Part shown: piece by piece, positions 52,338-62,500 of the stretch | Layout of the letters: the number at the start of each line of letters is the position of its first letter | Numbering within the stretch: position 1 is the first letter of the stretch | Source of the DNA: Mucilaginibacter sp. L196 | Lineage (GTDB): Bacteria; Bacteroidota; Bacteroidia; Sphingobacteriales; Sphingobacteriaceae | NCBI RefSeq assembly: GCF_009765905.1 | Contig: NZ_LMUO01000015.1 | Coordinates: 1,150,575-1,214,574, forward strand | Direction of reading: 5' to 3' | DNA: 64,000 bases | Position numbers and translations under genes: made by a program | Notes under the pieces: generated by a model | Seen by the model: only the letters and a program-made list of their open reading frames with translations | Told to the model about the DNA's origin: nothing | Databases searched by the model: none

Positions 52338-52841
52338 CTAATAAGGCATTTTGTGTGTCCTTAACTCTGTTTTTAGTTCCTGTATTTGTTGTTGTGCCTG
52401 GCGATTTTCCAGGTAGAAATATATGGCGCAGGCCAGAAAAACTTTACTTAGTATAAATATCGCTGCAAATACCCATTTCCAGTTTTTGTGAACCCGTATA
52501 TGAGTATTTTGCGATTCAATATCAATAAACGAATCACGCCCCCTACCTGCATCCCTTTGGTTATTAGCATTATTACCTTTTTTAAACTTTATAGGTTCAT
52601 ACTCAGGTATGGTGGCTAACTCATTAATACGATCTTCTATTTTATCCCATGTACCGGGTGGCGGCATAATAGCCATTTGTTGGGCCACACGCTCCATATC
52701 TGTTTCAAGCTCATATAAAGCCCTTTGCACTTCGGGGTATTGTTCTTTATAATGCAGTAATTCTTCCGTTTCCGTCGCACTGGTTGAGCCTAAAACATAC
52801 AGCTCCAGTATACCACTATCTATGTATTCCTGTATCTTCAT
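52338..52841 (-). CDS. Membrane-bound anti-sigma factor
   Basis: 167 residues. The N-terminal zinc-less anti-sigma-like domain (IQEYIDSGILELYVLGSTSATETEELLHY) is typical of Bacteroidota anti-sigma proteins. One membrane helix lies at about 125-146 (VFAAIFILSKVFLACAIYFYL) and a short coiled-coil tail (QAQQQIQELKTEL) follows. It overlaps the sigma gene by 4 bp, which indicates a regulated pair. Signal and targets are unknown. Confidence 0.82.
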   Translation of the reverse strand: MKIQEYIDSGILELYVLGSTSATETEELLHYKEQYPEVQRALYELETDMERVAQQMAIMPPPGTWDKIEDRINELATIPEYEPIKFKKGNNANNQRDAGRGRDSFIDIESQNTHIRVHKNWKWVFAAIFILSKVFLACAIYFYLENRQAQQQIQELKTELRTHKMPY

Positions 52842-53308
52842 GATGCTTTTTTAATTATGAAAAACGCTTCTTTCAGTGCTTTACGTATAAAGGACTCATT
52901 CGTATTCCGTTCTATAGCAAGCTGATTTATTGTTTTTCCGTAATGGTATATACCACAAAAAACTTCCTTTTGCTCTTGCGTCATTAACTTTAAAAACTTG
53001 TTGCGATTATTATAAGTAACAAGGTCAATTTCTTTAGGCTGATAATCTTTTTTTGCATCATTGTTATAATCCGAAAGCTGTTTTTTTACTAAACGCTGTA
53101 AATGACACCATGTATTTCCTCCATTGGAAATTGTGTTTTTATAATCTTCGGGTAAGCCACTGTAAAAAGTCACCAGATGTTGTTCGGCAAGTTCATTATC
53201 TTTTACTATATCATAAATATACCCCAAAAGCATACCCGCGTACTTATCATAAAGTTCGCCTATACCATACGATGTTTGCTTTAATAATATTTGCGTATCC
53301 TTTTTCAA
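52838..53308 (-). CDS. ECF-type RNA polymerase sigma factor (divergent)
   Basis: 156 residues. A region-2-like segment (IGELYDKYAGMLLGYIYDIVKDNELAEQHLVTFY) and a region-4 helix-turn-helix (MTQEQKEVFCGIYHYGKTINQLAIERNTNESFIRKALKEAF) are recognisable, but the core-binding motif is weaker than in usual ECF sigmas. It is paired with the anti-sigma gene through a 4-bp overlap. The upstream DNA (53309-53457) is AT-rich and may hold an autoregulated promoter. Confidence 0.75.
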   Translation of the reverse strand: MKKDTQILLKQTSYGIGELYDKYAGMLLGYIYDIVKDNELAEQHLVTFYSGLPEDYKNTISNGGNTWCHLQRLVKKQLSDYNNDAKKDYQPKEIDLVTYNNRNKFLKLMTQEQKEVFCGIYHYGKTINQLAIERNTNESFIRKALKEAFFIIKKAS

Positions 53309-53457
53309 ATTATTCTATCACAACTACAAATGAAAAACTTAAAACATCAATTAATTAGTTTTCAATGAAACTAATAGAGTAAAAATAAGCATTTTCCATA
53401 TCTAAAATATATCTTATTATTATTTAGGATATTATTTTAAGATATGTTCAAAACGCA

Positions 53458-53482
53458 AAAAGGCCGCTTAATGCGGCCTTTT
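53458..53482 (-). terminator. Terminator of the cold-shock cluster
   Basis: AAAAGGCCGC (53458-53467) pairs exactly with GCGGCCTTTT (53473-53482) with a 5-nt loop. On the minus strand the second T run follows the stem, 21 nt after the stop codon at 53504. Confidence 0.88.
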
Positions 53483-53503
53483 ATACGTTATTAGTAAAGT
53501 TAG

Positions 53504-53740
53504 TTAGTTTTGCCAGGAGGTTTTCAAAAGCTTATATTTTTCCGTCTCTTCTAACGTCAAGCTGGATAAAATATTAAGAGATTTTCCATCCTTACCAGTA
53601 AAGCCATAATTACTTTTCTGGGCCGTTTCAAAAAATTGGATAGTATATTGATCTTTCAACTTTGAATTGTTCTTTATAATCTCTGCAAATTTTATTTTGA
53701 AATTTTCCTTCTGAACTGCCGATGCTGTTGTTTTGGCCAT
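53504..53740 (-). CDS. Small hypothetical protein with the cold-shock genes
   Basis: 78 residues from the second of two adjacent Met codons (MAKTTASAVQ). Lys-rich, predicted soluble, with no Cys: KENFKIKFAEIIKNNSKLKDQY, TIQFFETAQKSNYGF, and a helical end LTLEETEKYKLLKTSW. I recognise no family. The stop of the CSD gene and this start are close (a few bases), and a terminator follows, so it is the last gene of a three-gene cold-shock operon. Confidence 0.65.
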   Translation of the reverse strand: MAKTTASAVQKENFKIKFAEIIKNNSKLKDQYTIQFFETAQKSNYGFTGKDGKSLNILSSLTLEETEKYKLLKTSWQN

Positions 53741-53745
53741 CATAT

Positions 53746-54195
53746 TTATTTCTTTTTTACTTTAATTGCAGATAGCCCTTTTTGCCCCTGTTCGGTTTCA
53801 AAAGTGACCATATTATTTTCTTTTAAAGGTTCAGTTAAAGCGTTTATGTGTACAAAAATACTTTCCTGTGTTTGCATGTCTTTTATAAAGCCATACCCCT
53901 TCGATTCATTGAAAAAACTTACTATACCAGTCCTTACTGTATCATAAGGAATATCTTCCTGTTTAGCTACAGCAATCTGAATATCTTCTGAATTGATCTT
54001 TATCTTCCTTGAAGGATCTGGAGGTGTTGAGGTTATATTGCCATGTTCGTCAATATAAGCCATCATATCTTCCAGGCTTTTGCCTTTTCCGGCATTAGCT
54101 TTCCGTTCCTCAGCTCTTTCCTTTTTTTCCTTAGATTTTTTTAGGCGAGCCTTTTCTTTTTCCTTTTTACTAAATGTTTCTGTCGATCTTGCCAA
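53746..54195 (-). CDS. Cold-shock-domain protein with Lys/Glu-rich N-terminal extension
   Basis: 149 residues. Residues 1-45 are highly charged (KKEKEKARLKKSKEKKERAEERK), likely a helical RNA-binding tail. The middle has a short ordered segment (DMMAYIDEHGNITSTPPDPS). The cold-shock domain (about 85-149) has the RNP motifs GYGFI and SIFVHI (FNESKGYGFI...ESIFVHINAL). It binds single-stranded RNA. It is 5 bp after the cspA-like gene. Confidence 0.9.
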   Translation of the reverse strand: MARSTETFSKKEKEKARLKKSKEKKERAEERKANAGKGKSLEDMMAYIDEHGNITSTPPDPSRKIKINSEDIQIAVAKQEDIPYDTVRTGIVSFFNESKGYGFIKDMQTQESIFVHINALTEPLKENNMVTFETEQGQKGLSAIKVKKK

Positions 54196-54200
54196 ACTGC

Positions 54201-54392
54201 TTATGCTATTTTAACGTTAACCGCACTTGGGCCTTTTTTGCCTTCTTCTACATCGTAGCTAACCGCATCGTTTTCACGGATGTTGTCGATCAAACCTGTT
54301 ACGTGTACGAAAACTTCTTTGCCGCCACTTGTTGGTGTAATAAAGCCGAAGCCTTTTGATTCATTGAAAAATTTTACTGTTCCTGTTGCCAT
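54201..54392 (-). CDS. CspA-family cold-shock protein
   Basis: 63 residues from the ATG at 54392 (MATGTVKFFNESKGFGFITP); the longer frame adds ten residues without family support. RNP1 is KGFGFI and RNP2 is VFVHV. It melts RNA structure and is the first gene of the three-gene unit. The DNA upstream to 54609 (about 217 bp) holds no gene; a long 5' leader, as in other csp genes, is possible. Confidence 0.95.
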   Translation of the reverse strand: MATGTVKFFNESKGFGFITPTSGGKEVFVHVTGLIDNIRENDAVSYDVEEGKKGPSAVNVKIA

Positions 54393-54609
54393 TATTTTAT
54401 TGTGTAAGTTGGCAAGGTACATTTAATTATTGGTATAATTAGTTATTAATGAACTAAAAACAAATCAAAGGGTATTTTTAGCATGCCATTTACAGGAAAT
54501 TTGAAAACTAAACCTAATTATTTAAGGTAGCCACACAATACTAGTAATCTGGCATAGGCCAAACAAGATAAATCCTGACTATAAGTAAATTATGGTAACT
54601 TAGGTCGAT

Positions 54610-55221
54610 TTGGATACCACATTCGACGAACTCATCGACAGTTACCTGGCCACTAATGTGGGTATAGTTAAAAATTTCCTCAGTCCGTTATTATCGGCAC
54701 ATTTAGTGGATAATATAAATGCGCTTTATAAAGATGACAGATTATTATCTGCGGGTACAGGTAATAATCTCATAATAAATCACGACAAGCTTATAAGAAA
54801 CGATAAAATTTATTGGCTGGATCGTTTGCATAATAATAGCCATGAGAATGATTTTTTTGATTTGATGGATAGCTTTATCAGCCACTTAAATCGAACCTGT
54901 TATACCGGAATAACAGGTTACGAGTTTCATTATACACTTTACGAAACAGGTAGCTATTACAAACGCCATCTGGACAATTTTAAACAAAATGGCACAAGGG
55001 CTTTCTCAATGATCATGTACTTGAATACAAGTGTTGACGGGGGCTCCTTACGTATTTACCAGGGAAATAATTCACAAGATATTACACCTAATGCCGGCAA
55101 AAGTGTGTTTTTTAAGAGCAATGAGCTTGAGCATGAAGTTTTAGTTACTCATTTGCCAAGAATGAGTATTACGGGATGGCTAAAGACGGGTGATCAATCC
55201 TATTTCAACCACGAACATTAA
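54610..55221 (+). CDS. 2-oxoglutarate/Fe(II) oxygenase (prolyl-4-hydroxylase-like)
   Basis: 203 residues starting at a TTG (54610); an in-frame stop lies four codons upstream and no suitable ATG exists. The double-stranded beta-helix core shows the iron ligands His120 and Asp122 (YYKRHLDNF) and His175 (ELEHEVL), and Arg184 (PRMSITGWL) for 2-oxoglutarate. SMIMYLN and DGGSLRIY are typical of the P4Hc group. It probably hydroxylates a protein or small molecule; the target is unknown. Confidence 0.85.
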   Translation: MDTTFDELIDSYLATNVGIVKNFLSPLLSAHLVDNINALYKDDRLLSAGTGNNLIINHDKLIRNDKIYWLDRLHNNSHENDFFDLMDSFISHLNRTCYTGITGYEFHYTLYETGSYYKRHLDNFKQNGTRAFSMIMYLNTSVDGGSLRIYQGNNSQDITPNAGKSVFFKSNELEHEVLVTHLPRMSITGWLKTGDQSYFNHEH

Positions 55222-55504
55222 GTTGTATAAATTTCATGAAGATATAACTAGCTATAATCCAAATTCTATTTGTTAAATAGGATAAAAAATTAGCGCCGAA
55301 AGGTAGGGACAGCTGGTCCATGTGTTTAAACTGTCCGGGCTTCTACCGGCATTGCTTTTCATATTTTATTTAAAATTCGGCCAAACTCCTCCATACGTTC
55401 GTTTGTTAAGAATACGTTATAGACGAAAGCTATGGGCGTTAAAAACTATCGATTTCTTAGTATACGTCGCATGCTTTAACTTTATCGCATTAAACCAAAA
55501 AACT

Positions 55505-57787
55505 ATGGAAAACAATTCAGATGACATCAGCAAATGCCCTTTTCATAATGGCAGCCTAAAACCCGCAACCGGTTTCGGTGGTGCCGGCACCAGGAATCGC
55601 GATTGGTGGCCCGATCAGCTCAGGCTTAACATACTTCGCCAGCATTCACCCATAACTAATCCGATGGATAAAGATTTCAATTATGCCGAAGCCTTCAAAA
55701 GTCTTGACCTTGAATCGGTAAAAAAGGATCTTCATGCACTTATGACCGATTCGCAGGATTGGTGGCCGGCAGACTTTGGGCATTATGGTGGTTTGTTTAT
55801 TCGTATGGCTTGGCACAGTGCAGGCACATACCGTATAACTGACGGCAGAGGCGGCGCGGGACAAGGACAACAACGCTTTGCCCCTTTAAATAGCTGGCCC
55901 GATAATGTAAGTTTGGATAAAGCGCGCAGGCTGCTTTGGCCTATCAAACAAAAATATGGCAACAAAATTTCATGGGCCGATTTAATCATCTTAACTGGAA
56001 ATATAGCGCTGGAATCCATGGGATTTAAAACATTCGGTTTTGCAGGCGGACGTGAGGATGTGTGGGAAGCGGATGAAGCCGTAGATTGGGGCTCAGAAAA
56101 AACCTGGTTAGGTGATGAGGTGCGCTATAAACATGGCTCAGGTGGTGTAGAGGAAGACCATGGTGTTTTGGTATCTGACGATGATGCCGACGGCGATACC
56201 CATTCACGTAATTTACACAAACCACTTGCTGCCGTGCAAATGGGATTAATATATGTAAACCCTGAAGGGCCCGAAGGTAACCCCGACCCTATTGCATCAG
56301 CCAGGGATATACGTGACACTTTTGGCCGAATGGCGATGAATGATGAAGAAACCGTTGCATTAATTGCGGGCGGGCACAGCTTTGGTAAAACACACGGCGC
56401 ATCAACATCAGATCATGTGGATAAAGAACCCGAAGGTGCAGGTATAGAAAACCAGGGTTTTGGCTGGAATAACAGCTATGGATCAGGCAAGGGCGCTGAT
56501 GCTATTACAAGCGGACTGGAAGTAACCTGGACTAAAACACCTACCAAATGGAGCAATGATTTTTTTGAACATCTTTTTGCTTTTGAATGGGAATTGACAA
56601 AAAGTCCGGGCGGCGCACAGCAATGGGTAGCCAAAAATGCGGGTGATGTGATTCCTGACGCATTCGATCCAAACAAAAAACATGCACCTATGATGCTGAC
56701 TACCGACCTTGCATTACGCTTTGACCCGGAATATGAAAAGATTTCACGTCGCTTTTTAGAAAACCCCGACCAATTCGCGGATGCTTTTGCACGTGCGTGG
56801 TTTAAACTTACCCATCGTGATATGGGCCCGCGTGTACGTTACCTGGGCAATGATATACCTGCGGAAGAACTCATATGGCAGGATCCAATTCCCGCGGTTG
56901 ATCATATTTTGATAGATGACAATGATATCACTGCCTTAAAAGCGAAAGTTTTAGCAGCCAGGCTTACTGTATCTGAATTGGTGAGCACGGCTTGGGCATC
57001 TGCTTCTACTTTCCGTGGTGGCGATAAACGAGGTGGCGCCAATGGTGCACGTATCCGCCTGGCCCCGCAAAAAGACTGGGAAGCTAACAATCCTGCACAA
57101 TTGAGTAAGGTATTGTATGCTTTGGAAGGGATCCAGCATGAATTCAATAACTCAGCAAGCGGAGGAAAAAAAGTTTCATTGGCCGACCTGATCGTATTGG
57201 CAGGCGCTGCCGCAATAGAAAAAGCCGCGAAAGATGCCGGTCAGAATATTACTGTTGAATTTATTCCGGGCCGCACAGATGCATCACAGGAACAAACCGA
57301 TGTGGAATCATTTGACTATATGGAGCCTGCAGCAGATGGTTTCCGCAATTACCGTAAAGCTACAAGCCGTGTACATACCGAAGACCTGTTAATAGATAAA
57401 GCGCAATTGCTAACCCTAACCGCACCGGAATTAACAGTTTTGGTTGGTGGTCTGCGTACGCTGAATGCTAACTATGATGGATCTAAACATGGCGTTTTGA
57501 CTAATAGCCCCGGCCAGTTAACAAATGACTTTTTTGTAAACCTGCTGGACATGAGCACTGCATGGAAAGCCGCAGGTAACGATAAAGAAGTATTTGAAGG
57601 CAGTGACCGCAAAACCGGCGCGGTAAAATGGACAGCCACCCGTGCTGACTTGGTATTTGGGTCACATGCAGAGCTGCGTGCCATAGCCGAAGTTTATGGT
57701 AACGCTGACGGTCGTGGTAAATTTGTAAAAGATTTTGTTGCGGCGTGGACCAAGGTAATGAACCTTGACCGTTTCGATCTGGCCTAA
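55505..57787 (+). CDS. katG: Catalase-peroxidase
   Basis: 760 residues from the ATG at 55505 (MENNSDDISKCPFHNGSLKP). The open frame extends 61 codons further upstream, but that part is not family-like. Distal Trp103-His104 (RMAWHSAGTYR) and proximal His291 (IAGGHSFGKTHGA) bind and activate heme; GLIYVNPEGPEGNPDP carries the Tyr of the Met-Tyr-Trp adduct. The second, degenerate half follows from about 430. It removes hydrogen peroxide. Confidence 0.97.
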   Translation: MENNSDDISKCPFHNGSLKPATGFGGAGTRNRDWWPDQLRLNILRQHSPITNPMDKDFNYAEAFKSLDLESVKKDLHALMTDSQDWWPADFGHYGGLFIRMAWHSAGTYRITDGRGGAGQGQQRFAPLNSWPDNVSLDKARRLLWPIKQKYGNKISWADLIILTGNIALESMGFKTFGFAGGREDVWEADEAVDWGSEKTWLGDEVRYKHGSGGVEEDHGVLVSDDDADGDTHSRNLHKPLAAVQMGLIYVNPEGPEGNPDPIASARDIRDTFGRMAMNDEETVALIAGGHSFGKTHGASTSDHVDKEPEGAGIENQGFGWNNSYGSGKGADAITSGLEVTWTKTPTKWSNDFFEHLFAFEWELTKSPGGAQQWVAKNAGDVIPDAFDPNKKHAPMMLTTDLALRFDPEYEKISRRFLENPDQFADAFARAWFKLTHRDMGPRVRYLGNDIPAEELIWQDPIPAVDHILIDDNDITALKAKVLAARLTVSELVSTAWASASTFRGGDKRGGANGARIRLAPQKDWEANNPAQLSKVLYALEGIQHEFNNSASGGKKVSLADLIVLAGAAAIEKAAKDAGQNITVEFIPGRTDASQEQTDVESFDYMEPAADGFRNYRKATSRVHTEDLLIDKAQLLTLTAPELTVLVGGLRTLNANYDGSKHGVLTNSPGQLTNDFFVNLLDMSTAWKAAGNDKEVFEGSDRKTGAVKWTATRADLVFGSHAELRAIAEVYGNADGRGKFVKDFVAAWTKVMNLDRFDLA

Positions 57788-57813
57788 TTTGAGGTTATAT
57801 TTATGTTATTGAT

Positions 57814-57846
57814 AAAAAGGTAGACCGAGTGCAGTCTACCTTTTTT
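57814..57846 (+). terminator. Terminator after katG
   Basis: AAAAAGGTAGAC (57814-57825) pairs exactly with GTCTACCTTTTT (57834-57845), with T run. Confidence 0.92.
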
Positions 57847-58020
57847 ATGATATTTGATATCCTCTTTGGCTATGAAAGTGGATATTCCCAGTTATTGACC
57901 ACCTCGTTCCGGAATATCAAAAATATCATTACGGAACACTTTGATCTGTTAATATTCTTACGTGCAGAACTATTTAGTTCAATAGAAAATAATAAATTCG
58001 AGCAATCAATCCACTACAAG

Positions 58021-58698
58021 ATGTCACATCAGCTTAATTCATTTATTCATCTGGTCTTCCTCGGATTTGTCGCGCTGTTTCCAGTCGTTAATCCTATAGG
58101 AACAGCATTTATCATAAGTCCGTATTTTTCGGAACTGACACGAAAAGAGCGGTTGACGGTTGTAAAAAAGATTACATTTTATTCATTCAGCATTTGTGCT
58201 GTAACCCTATTTGTAGGACACTGGATTTTAGAGGTATTTGGGCTTTCAATTCCTATTATCCAACTAGCAGGTGGCATCATGATATGTAAAATCGGTTGGG
58301 GGCTCCTTTCCTCAGATAGTAACGATACGCCGGAGGTCAAAACTTCCACCCAGATTGATTTGGACCATATCCCTTTAATCCAAAATAAACTTTTCTATCC
58401 CCTTACTTTCCCCATAACAACAGGTGCCGGCACAATTTCGGTTCTGTTTACGCTTGGTGCCAATAGTGCTAATCAAGACATGTCTCTTTATCTCGTAAAC
58501 GTTGGTGCTCTATTGGTTTCTATCATTGGTATATGTATTTTAATTTTTATATTTTATTTAAATACAAACCGGCTAATCAGCTATATAGGTTCACGTAATG
58601 AAAAAATAATTAACAGTATAATGGCATTCTTGATATTCTGTGTTGGCCTCCAGATAGCGATAGGCGGGATCTTCCATCTAATTAAAAGTTATTCGTAA
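58021..58698 (+). CDS. MarC-family integral membrane protein
   Basis: 225 residues from the ATG at 58021 (MSHQLNSFIHLVFLGFVALFPVVNPIGTAFI). A longer frame begins inside the katG terminator and is rejected. Six membrane helices with the NPIG and PLTFPITTGAGTISVLFTL motifs of the MarC/NAAT family. The family was once linked to drug resistance, but its transport function is unproven. A single-gene unit. Confidence 0.88.
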   Translation: MSHQLNSFIHLVFLGFVALFPVVNPIGTAFIISPYFSELTRKERLTVVKKITFYSFSICAVTLFVGHWILEVFGLSIPIIQLAGGIMICKIGWGLLSSDSNDTPEVKTSTQIDLDHIPLIQNKLFYPLTFPITTGAGTISVLFTLGANSANQDMSLYLVNVGALLVSIIGICILIFIFYLNTNRLISYIGSRNEKIINSIMAFLIFCVGLQIAIGGIFHLIKSYS

Positions 58699-58852
58699 CG
58701 GCATTAAGAGTTCAGAGCATCTAATACCAGGCCAACCTTACTGCAAGATTATGTAATTGGTCAAATAGTGGCTATATGGTTGCCTTAAACTACGTTAAAG
58801 CAAAAAAGGGTTATTATGAATATCTGTTTATATCGAAAAGTTGAAGTTAAGT

Positions 58853-59494
58853 CTAAGGGAAATCAATTTTTTCGGGAACTATTTTTGGATTGATAATTAT
58901 CTCACTTGCCAAATGAACTGAATAATTATTTGCAAGATAATATTCTTTAATATACCATTTCTTTCTATTCAGAATTCCGTAATCGTCGAAAAGTTGTACT
59001 TGTTTTAAAGGTATATTCAAACCCTCTCCTGAAGCCTTTAATATCGCTTCCTTTTTAGTCCAACAACTATAAAATTCTCTATACGGATCAATAGCGCCGG
59101 TAATATTCAGCCACTCATTAGCCGTAAATTGGCTTTCAAAATGTTCTAAATTTATTAATTTAACCTCTTCGATATCAATTCCAACCTTACCTTCATTACT
59201 TAATGCGCATGCGACAAAAGCACCTGAATGGGAAAGGTTAAAATCAATACTGCCTTCGATGAATGGTCGATCGAATGGAGTATACTGTAGATCATTAAAT
59301 GTAAATGAACTGAAGCCGCAATTTAAAAGTGCGGCTTTTAAAAGAAGTTTGCCAAACAGACTTGCATATGAATCTTGCCATCGTCTAAATTTTAATACTT
59401 TATCTTTTAGAGATTGAGGTAATTTATCTAAATAAATCTTAAACTCGGTTTCGTTTCGAGGAAATGAAATGTCTGTATAAAAAATCCTTGTCAT
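58853..59494 (-). CDS. 4'-phosphopantetheinyl transferase (Sfp type)
   Basis: 213 residues. The Sfp motifs are present: the substrate-side FDRPFIEGSIDFNLSHSGAFVACAL, KVGIDIEEVKLI (Mg-binding Asp and Glu), and WTKKEAILKASGEGL. It transfers the phosphopantetheine arm to carrier proteins. It is 46 bp downstream of the Pls-like synthetase on the same strand, so it is presumably the activating enzyme for that carrier domain (Ser555 there). Confidence 0.92.
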   Translation of the reverse strand: MTRIFYTDISFPRNETEFKIYLDKLPQSLKDKVLKFRRWQDSYASLFGKLLLKAALLNCGFSSFTFNDLQYTPFDRPFIEGSIDFNLSHSGAFVACALSNEGKVGIDIEEVKLINLEHFESQFTANEWLNITGAIDPYREFYSCWTKKEAILKASGEGLNIPLKQVQLFDDYGILNRKKWYIKEYYLANNYSVHLASEIIINPKIVPEKIDFP

Positions 59495-59540
59495 TTAGCA
59501 GTTTCCAGCAAAAATAATTCTGAAATAATTCTGAAATAAT

Positions 59541-62500
59541 TCAATTCGGTCTTACCGGACTACCTACCCAATTAGTCCCCGGCGCAAGCCGTTCACCCTT
59601 CATGATCAGTGATAGCGCCTCTATGCAGGTGTCATCACCGATTTCACTATCATATAAAACAATGGTTCCCGCACCAATCGTACTTCTTGCACCTATTTTT
59701 ACCGGGCCAACTTTCATCACACGGTCTTCAAACAAATGTGTTTGCGGTCCACAATCGGTATTCAGGGCGGCATCGTCACCGATGGAAACCATGTCGAATT
59801 CAGTAACATCAGTGGTGTTCATCCAAACACGTTTGCCGGTTTTTACACCAAGCAGTCTGAGCAACAAAGGCAACCACGGCGTCCCTTGCATATACACTAA
59901 TAAGAATGGTACTGATAACGCCTCATAAGTTGACGTGATAGCCTCGCTGCGCCATACGGTCCAGGTCCACATAGGTTTTTGCAAAGGCTTGTACTTCCCT
60001 ACAAAAAGCCATTTGAGCAATACTGTTAATAAAAACGCAGGCAAGCCCATATAAAACAGGTAATAGAACGGGAAGAGCAAAATGATCTTCCACAAAGGTT
60101 CCTGCGTAACAAGATCATGCCCATAGGCAATAAATAGGATGGATGAGCAGATAATAGCGCTTTCAGGTAAAATAGTGCGGATAAACTCCACTGTGCCCCG
60201 AGCCAGCTTACGAGCAAATTTTGGCTTTATTGTGAGTGCTGCAGGGAAAACATTACTTTCCTGCCTGCGCGGCAACCTGATGGCTGGCGAACCAAACCAA
60301 TCTGAACCGCCAATTCCGGACATTTGCTCCTGATCAGGCGGAATGGATAGTACTCCGATAAGCATATCGCTTTGCAGATGGTAGCCCTGCGGAATGAGCG
60401 CGCTGTTACCCACAAAGCTATTTCCTTCTATTATTGTTTTTTCCAGTATAAGCTGCTGGCCGCGTACATCTGCCTCACCAAGTGTTACAGCATCGGCAAC
60501 AAACGCGCCGTCGCCAATTTCAAGCAGCGGATGCGTTACGCTGCCTGCTGTTGATATTTCTGCGCCTTTGCCAACTTTTGCACCAAGCGCGCGGAAAAAC
60601 CCGGAAATAAACACCGTAGCATAAATAGGATGCAAAACAACCAAATTGATGGAGAGCACTTGGTCAGTAAACCATTTACGCACATACGCCATACTGTATA
60701 TGGGATATTTACCGGGCTTCAGATCATGCTGCAATATGCGGCTGATGAGAATTGTTTCCCCGGCGAACAGAACGATATACAGTAGGGCCAGCAATGGCGC
60801 AGTCACCATGTAATTAAAGTTATAATCAGATGCGGCATCATCCATTTTGTTTATAGTGATGATGGTTGGCAGCAACGGTAAAAGGATAATGAGCGGAAAC
60901 ACCTGTATGCAAAGGATAAATAAGGCATTATACTTTATGCGGTCTTTACGTGATACAGCTAAAGGCTGCGGCAGGTCTTCTATCTTTTTCTTTTCTTTAA
61001 ACTGAGCGGGGCTTCCACGCCAAACTTCGGCTTGTGCTATAGTTTTACCAATCTGCAAACAGCTCAGATCCTGCAGTTCGCCCCAATCTTCTATTACGCT
61101 ATCGCCCGATATTATTGAACTACTGCCAATATAAGCGTGGTCACCAATGGTTATTTTGCGCAGTTTAAGCATACCATCTTCCACAAAGGCATTGTTTAAA
61201 TGCGTTTTTGAGCTCAGACTGGCATCACTACCAATGGTAATGAGGTCCTCCGCTCCAAACTCAAGGTTACTTATCTGCGCATCAGGTGCTATTTTCATTC
61301 CCAGCCAACGAAGATAAATTGGATATAAAGGTGAACCACCCAGAAACTGCGCGGGCGAAAGACGCTGCAAGCTTTTTACAAACCACCATCTGAAATAGTA
61401 ACTTCCCCATAGCGGGTAATCACCCTCTTTTATTTTGCCTATAATTAGCCATTTACCCGTAATACAAATGAATGTAAACAAAGGTGTAATTAGCGCGAAA
61501 AGCACCAAAGAGGTAATAATAGAGTAGCCAATACTGTCAGTTTGCTCCTTAACATAATAATAGCCCAGGTAGGGAATAAATATTTGGAAGGCAAATAACC
61601 CGTATATAGCCAATAACGAAACGGATTGTGCAGCCCAGCACAACAGGTAACGTAATGTTGGTACTTTATTAAAAATTCGTTGTTTTGATGGTTGCTGTGT
61701 CTGCTCCTCTTCTTCCCAGTGAGCAATAAGGTTGCTTATGGGGCGATGAAGGTAAACATCTTTTAAAGCAGCATGCGGTAATCCGGCTTCGCGCCTCAAT
61801 TGGGAAACGAATGCCGCTGCCAGTAACGAATGCCCTCCAAGATCATCAAAAAAGTCCATTGAAGGATCGAGATTCCGGCCAGGGAACACATTGTGCAAAA
61901 CAGCCATTACCTTATCACATGCCGGCGCATCCGCGTCAATTGCAATATCTTCTAATTCATGTTCAAGCTCATCGGGCACAGGCAAGGCTTTACGGTCTAT
62001 TTTACCGCTGGGCAGGCGGGGCATTTCACGCAGGGAAACAATACTGCTCGGTATCATGTATGCAGGCAGTGTTTTGGAAAGTTCCAGCCTAAGCAGTTTA
62101 TCATCAATACAGGCCGAATCCTCCATCATCACATAGCCAACAAGGTGCTCGCGGTCATGACTGTCTTTTTTTATGCCTACTGCTGCTGCGCTGACTCCAG
62201 CCAGCGTGTTCATCCTACTTTCTATTTCGCCCAGCTCAATACGGTAGCCCCGCAGTTTTACCTGGTCATCCATTCTGCCCTGTAGTTTTACTGCTTTGTT
62301 TTTCAGCATAATGGCCACATCCCCGGTGCGATAAACCGTATCGCCCGGTAAAACGGATAATGAAATAGGTTTTGGTATAAATTTTTGCCGGGTAAGTTCG
62401 GGCAACCCGATATAACCTTTCGAAAGACCGGGTCCGGTGATGACCAGTTCACCTGGTTCGCCAAGCGGCATTAGGTTCATGTCGGCATCAATCACCGCCA

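Noticed and set aside
55322..55504. 61-codon N-terminal extension of katG
   Set aside because: The extension has no resemblance to catalase-peroxidases, whereas the ATG at 55505 gives the expected MENNSDD...CPFHNG start.
57829..58020. 64-codon N-terminal extension of the MarC gene
   Set aside because: It starts inside the katG terminator hairpin and is not MarC-like; the family start fits the ATG at 58021.
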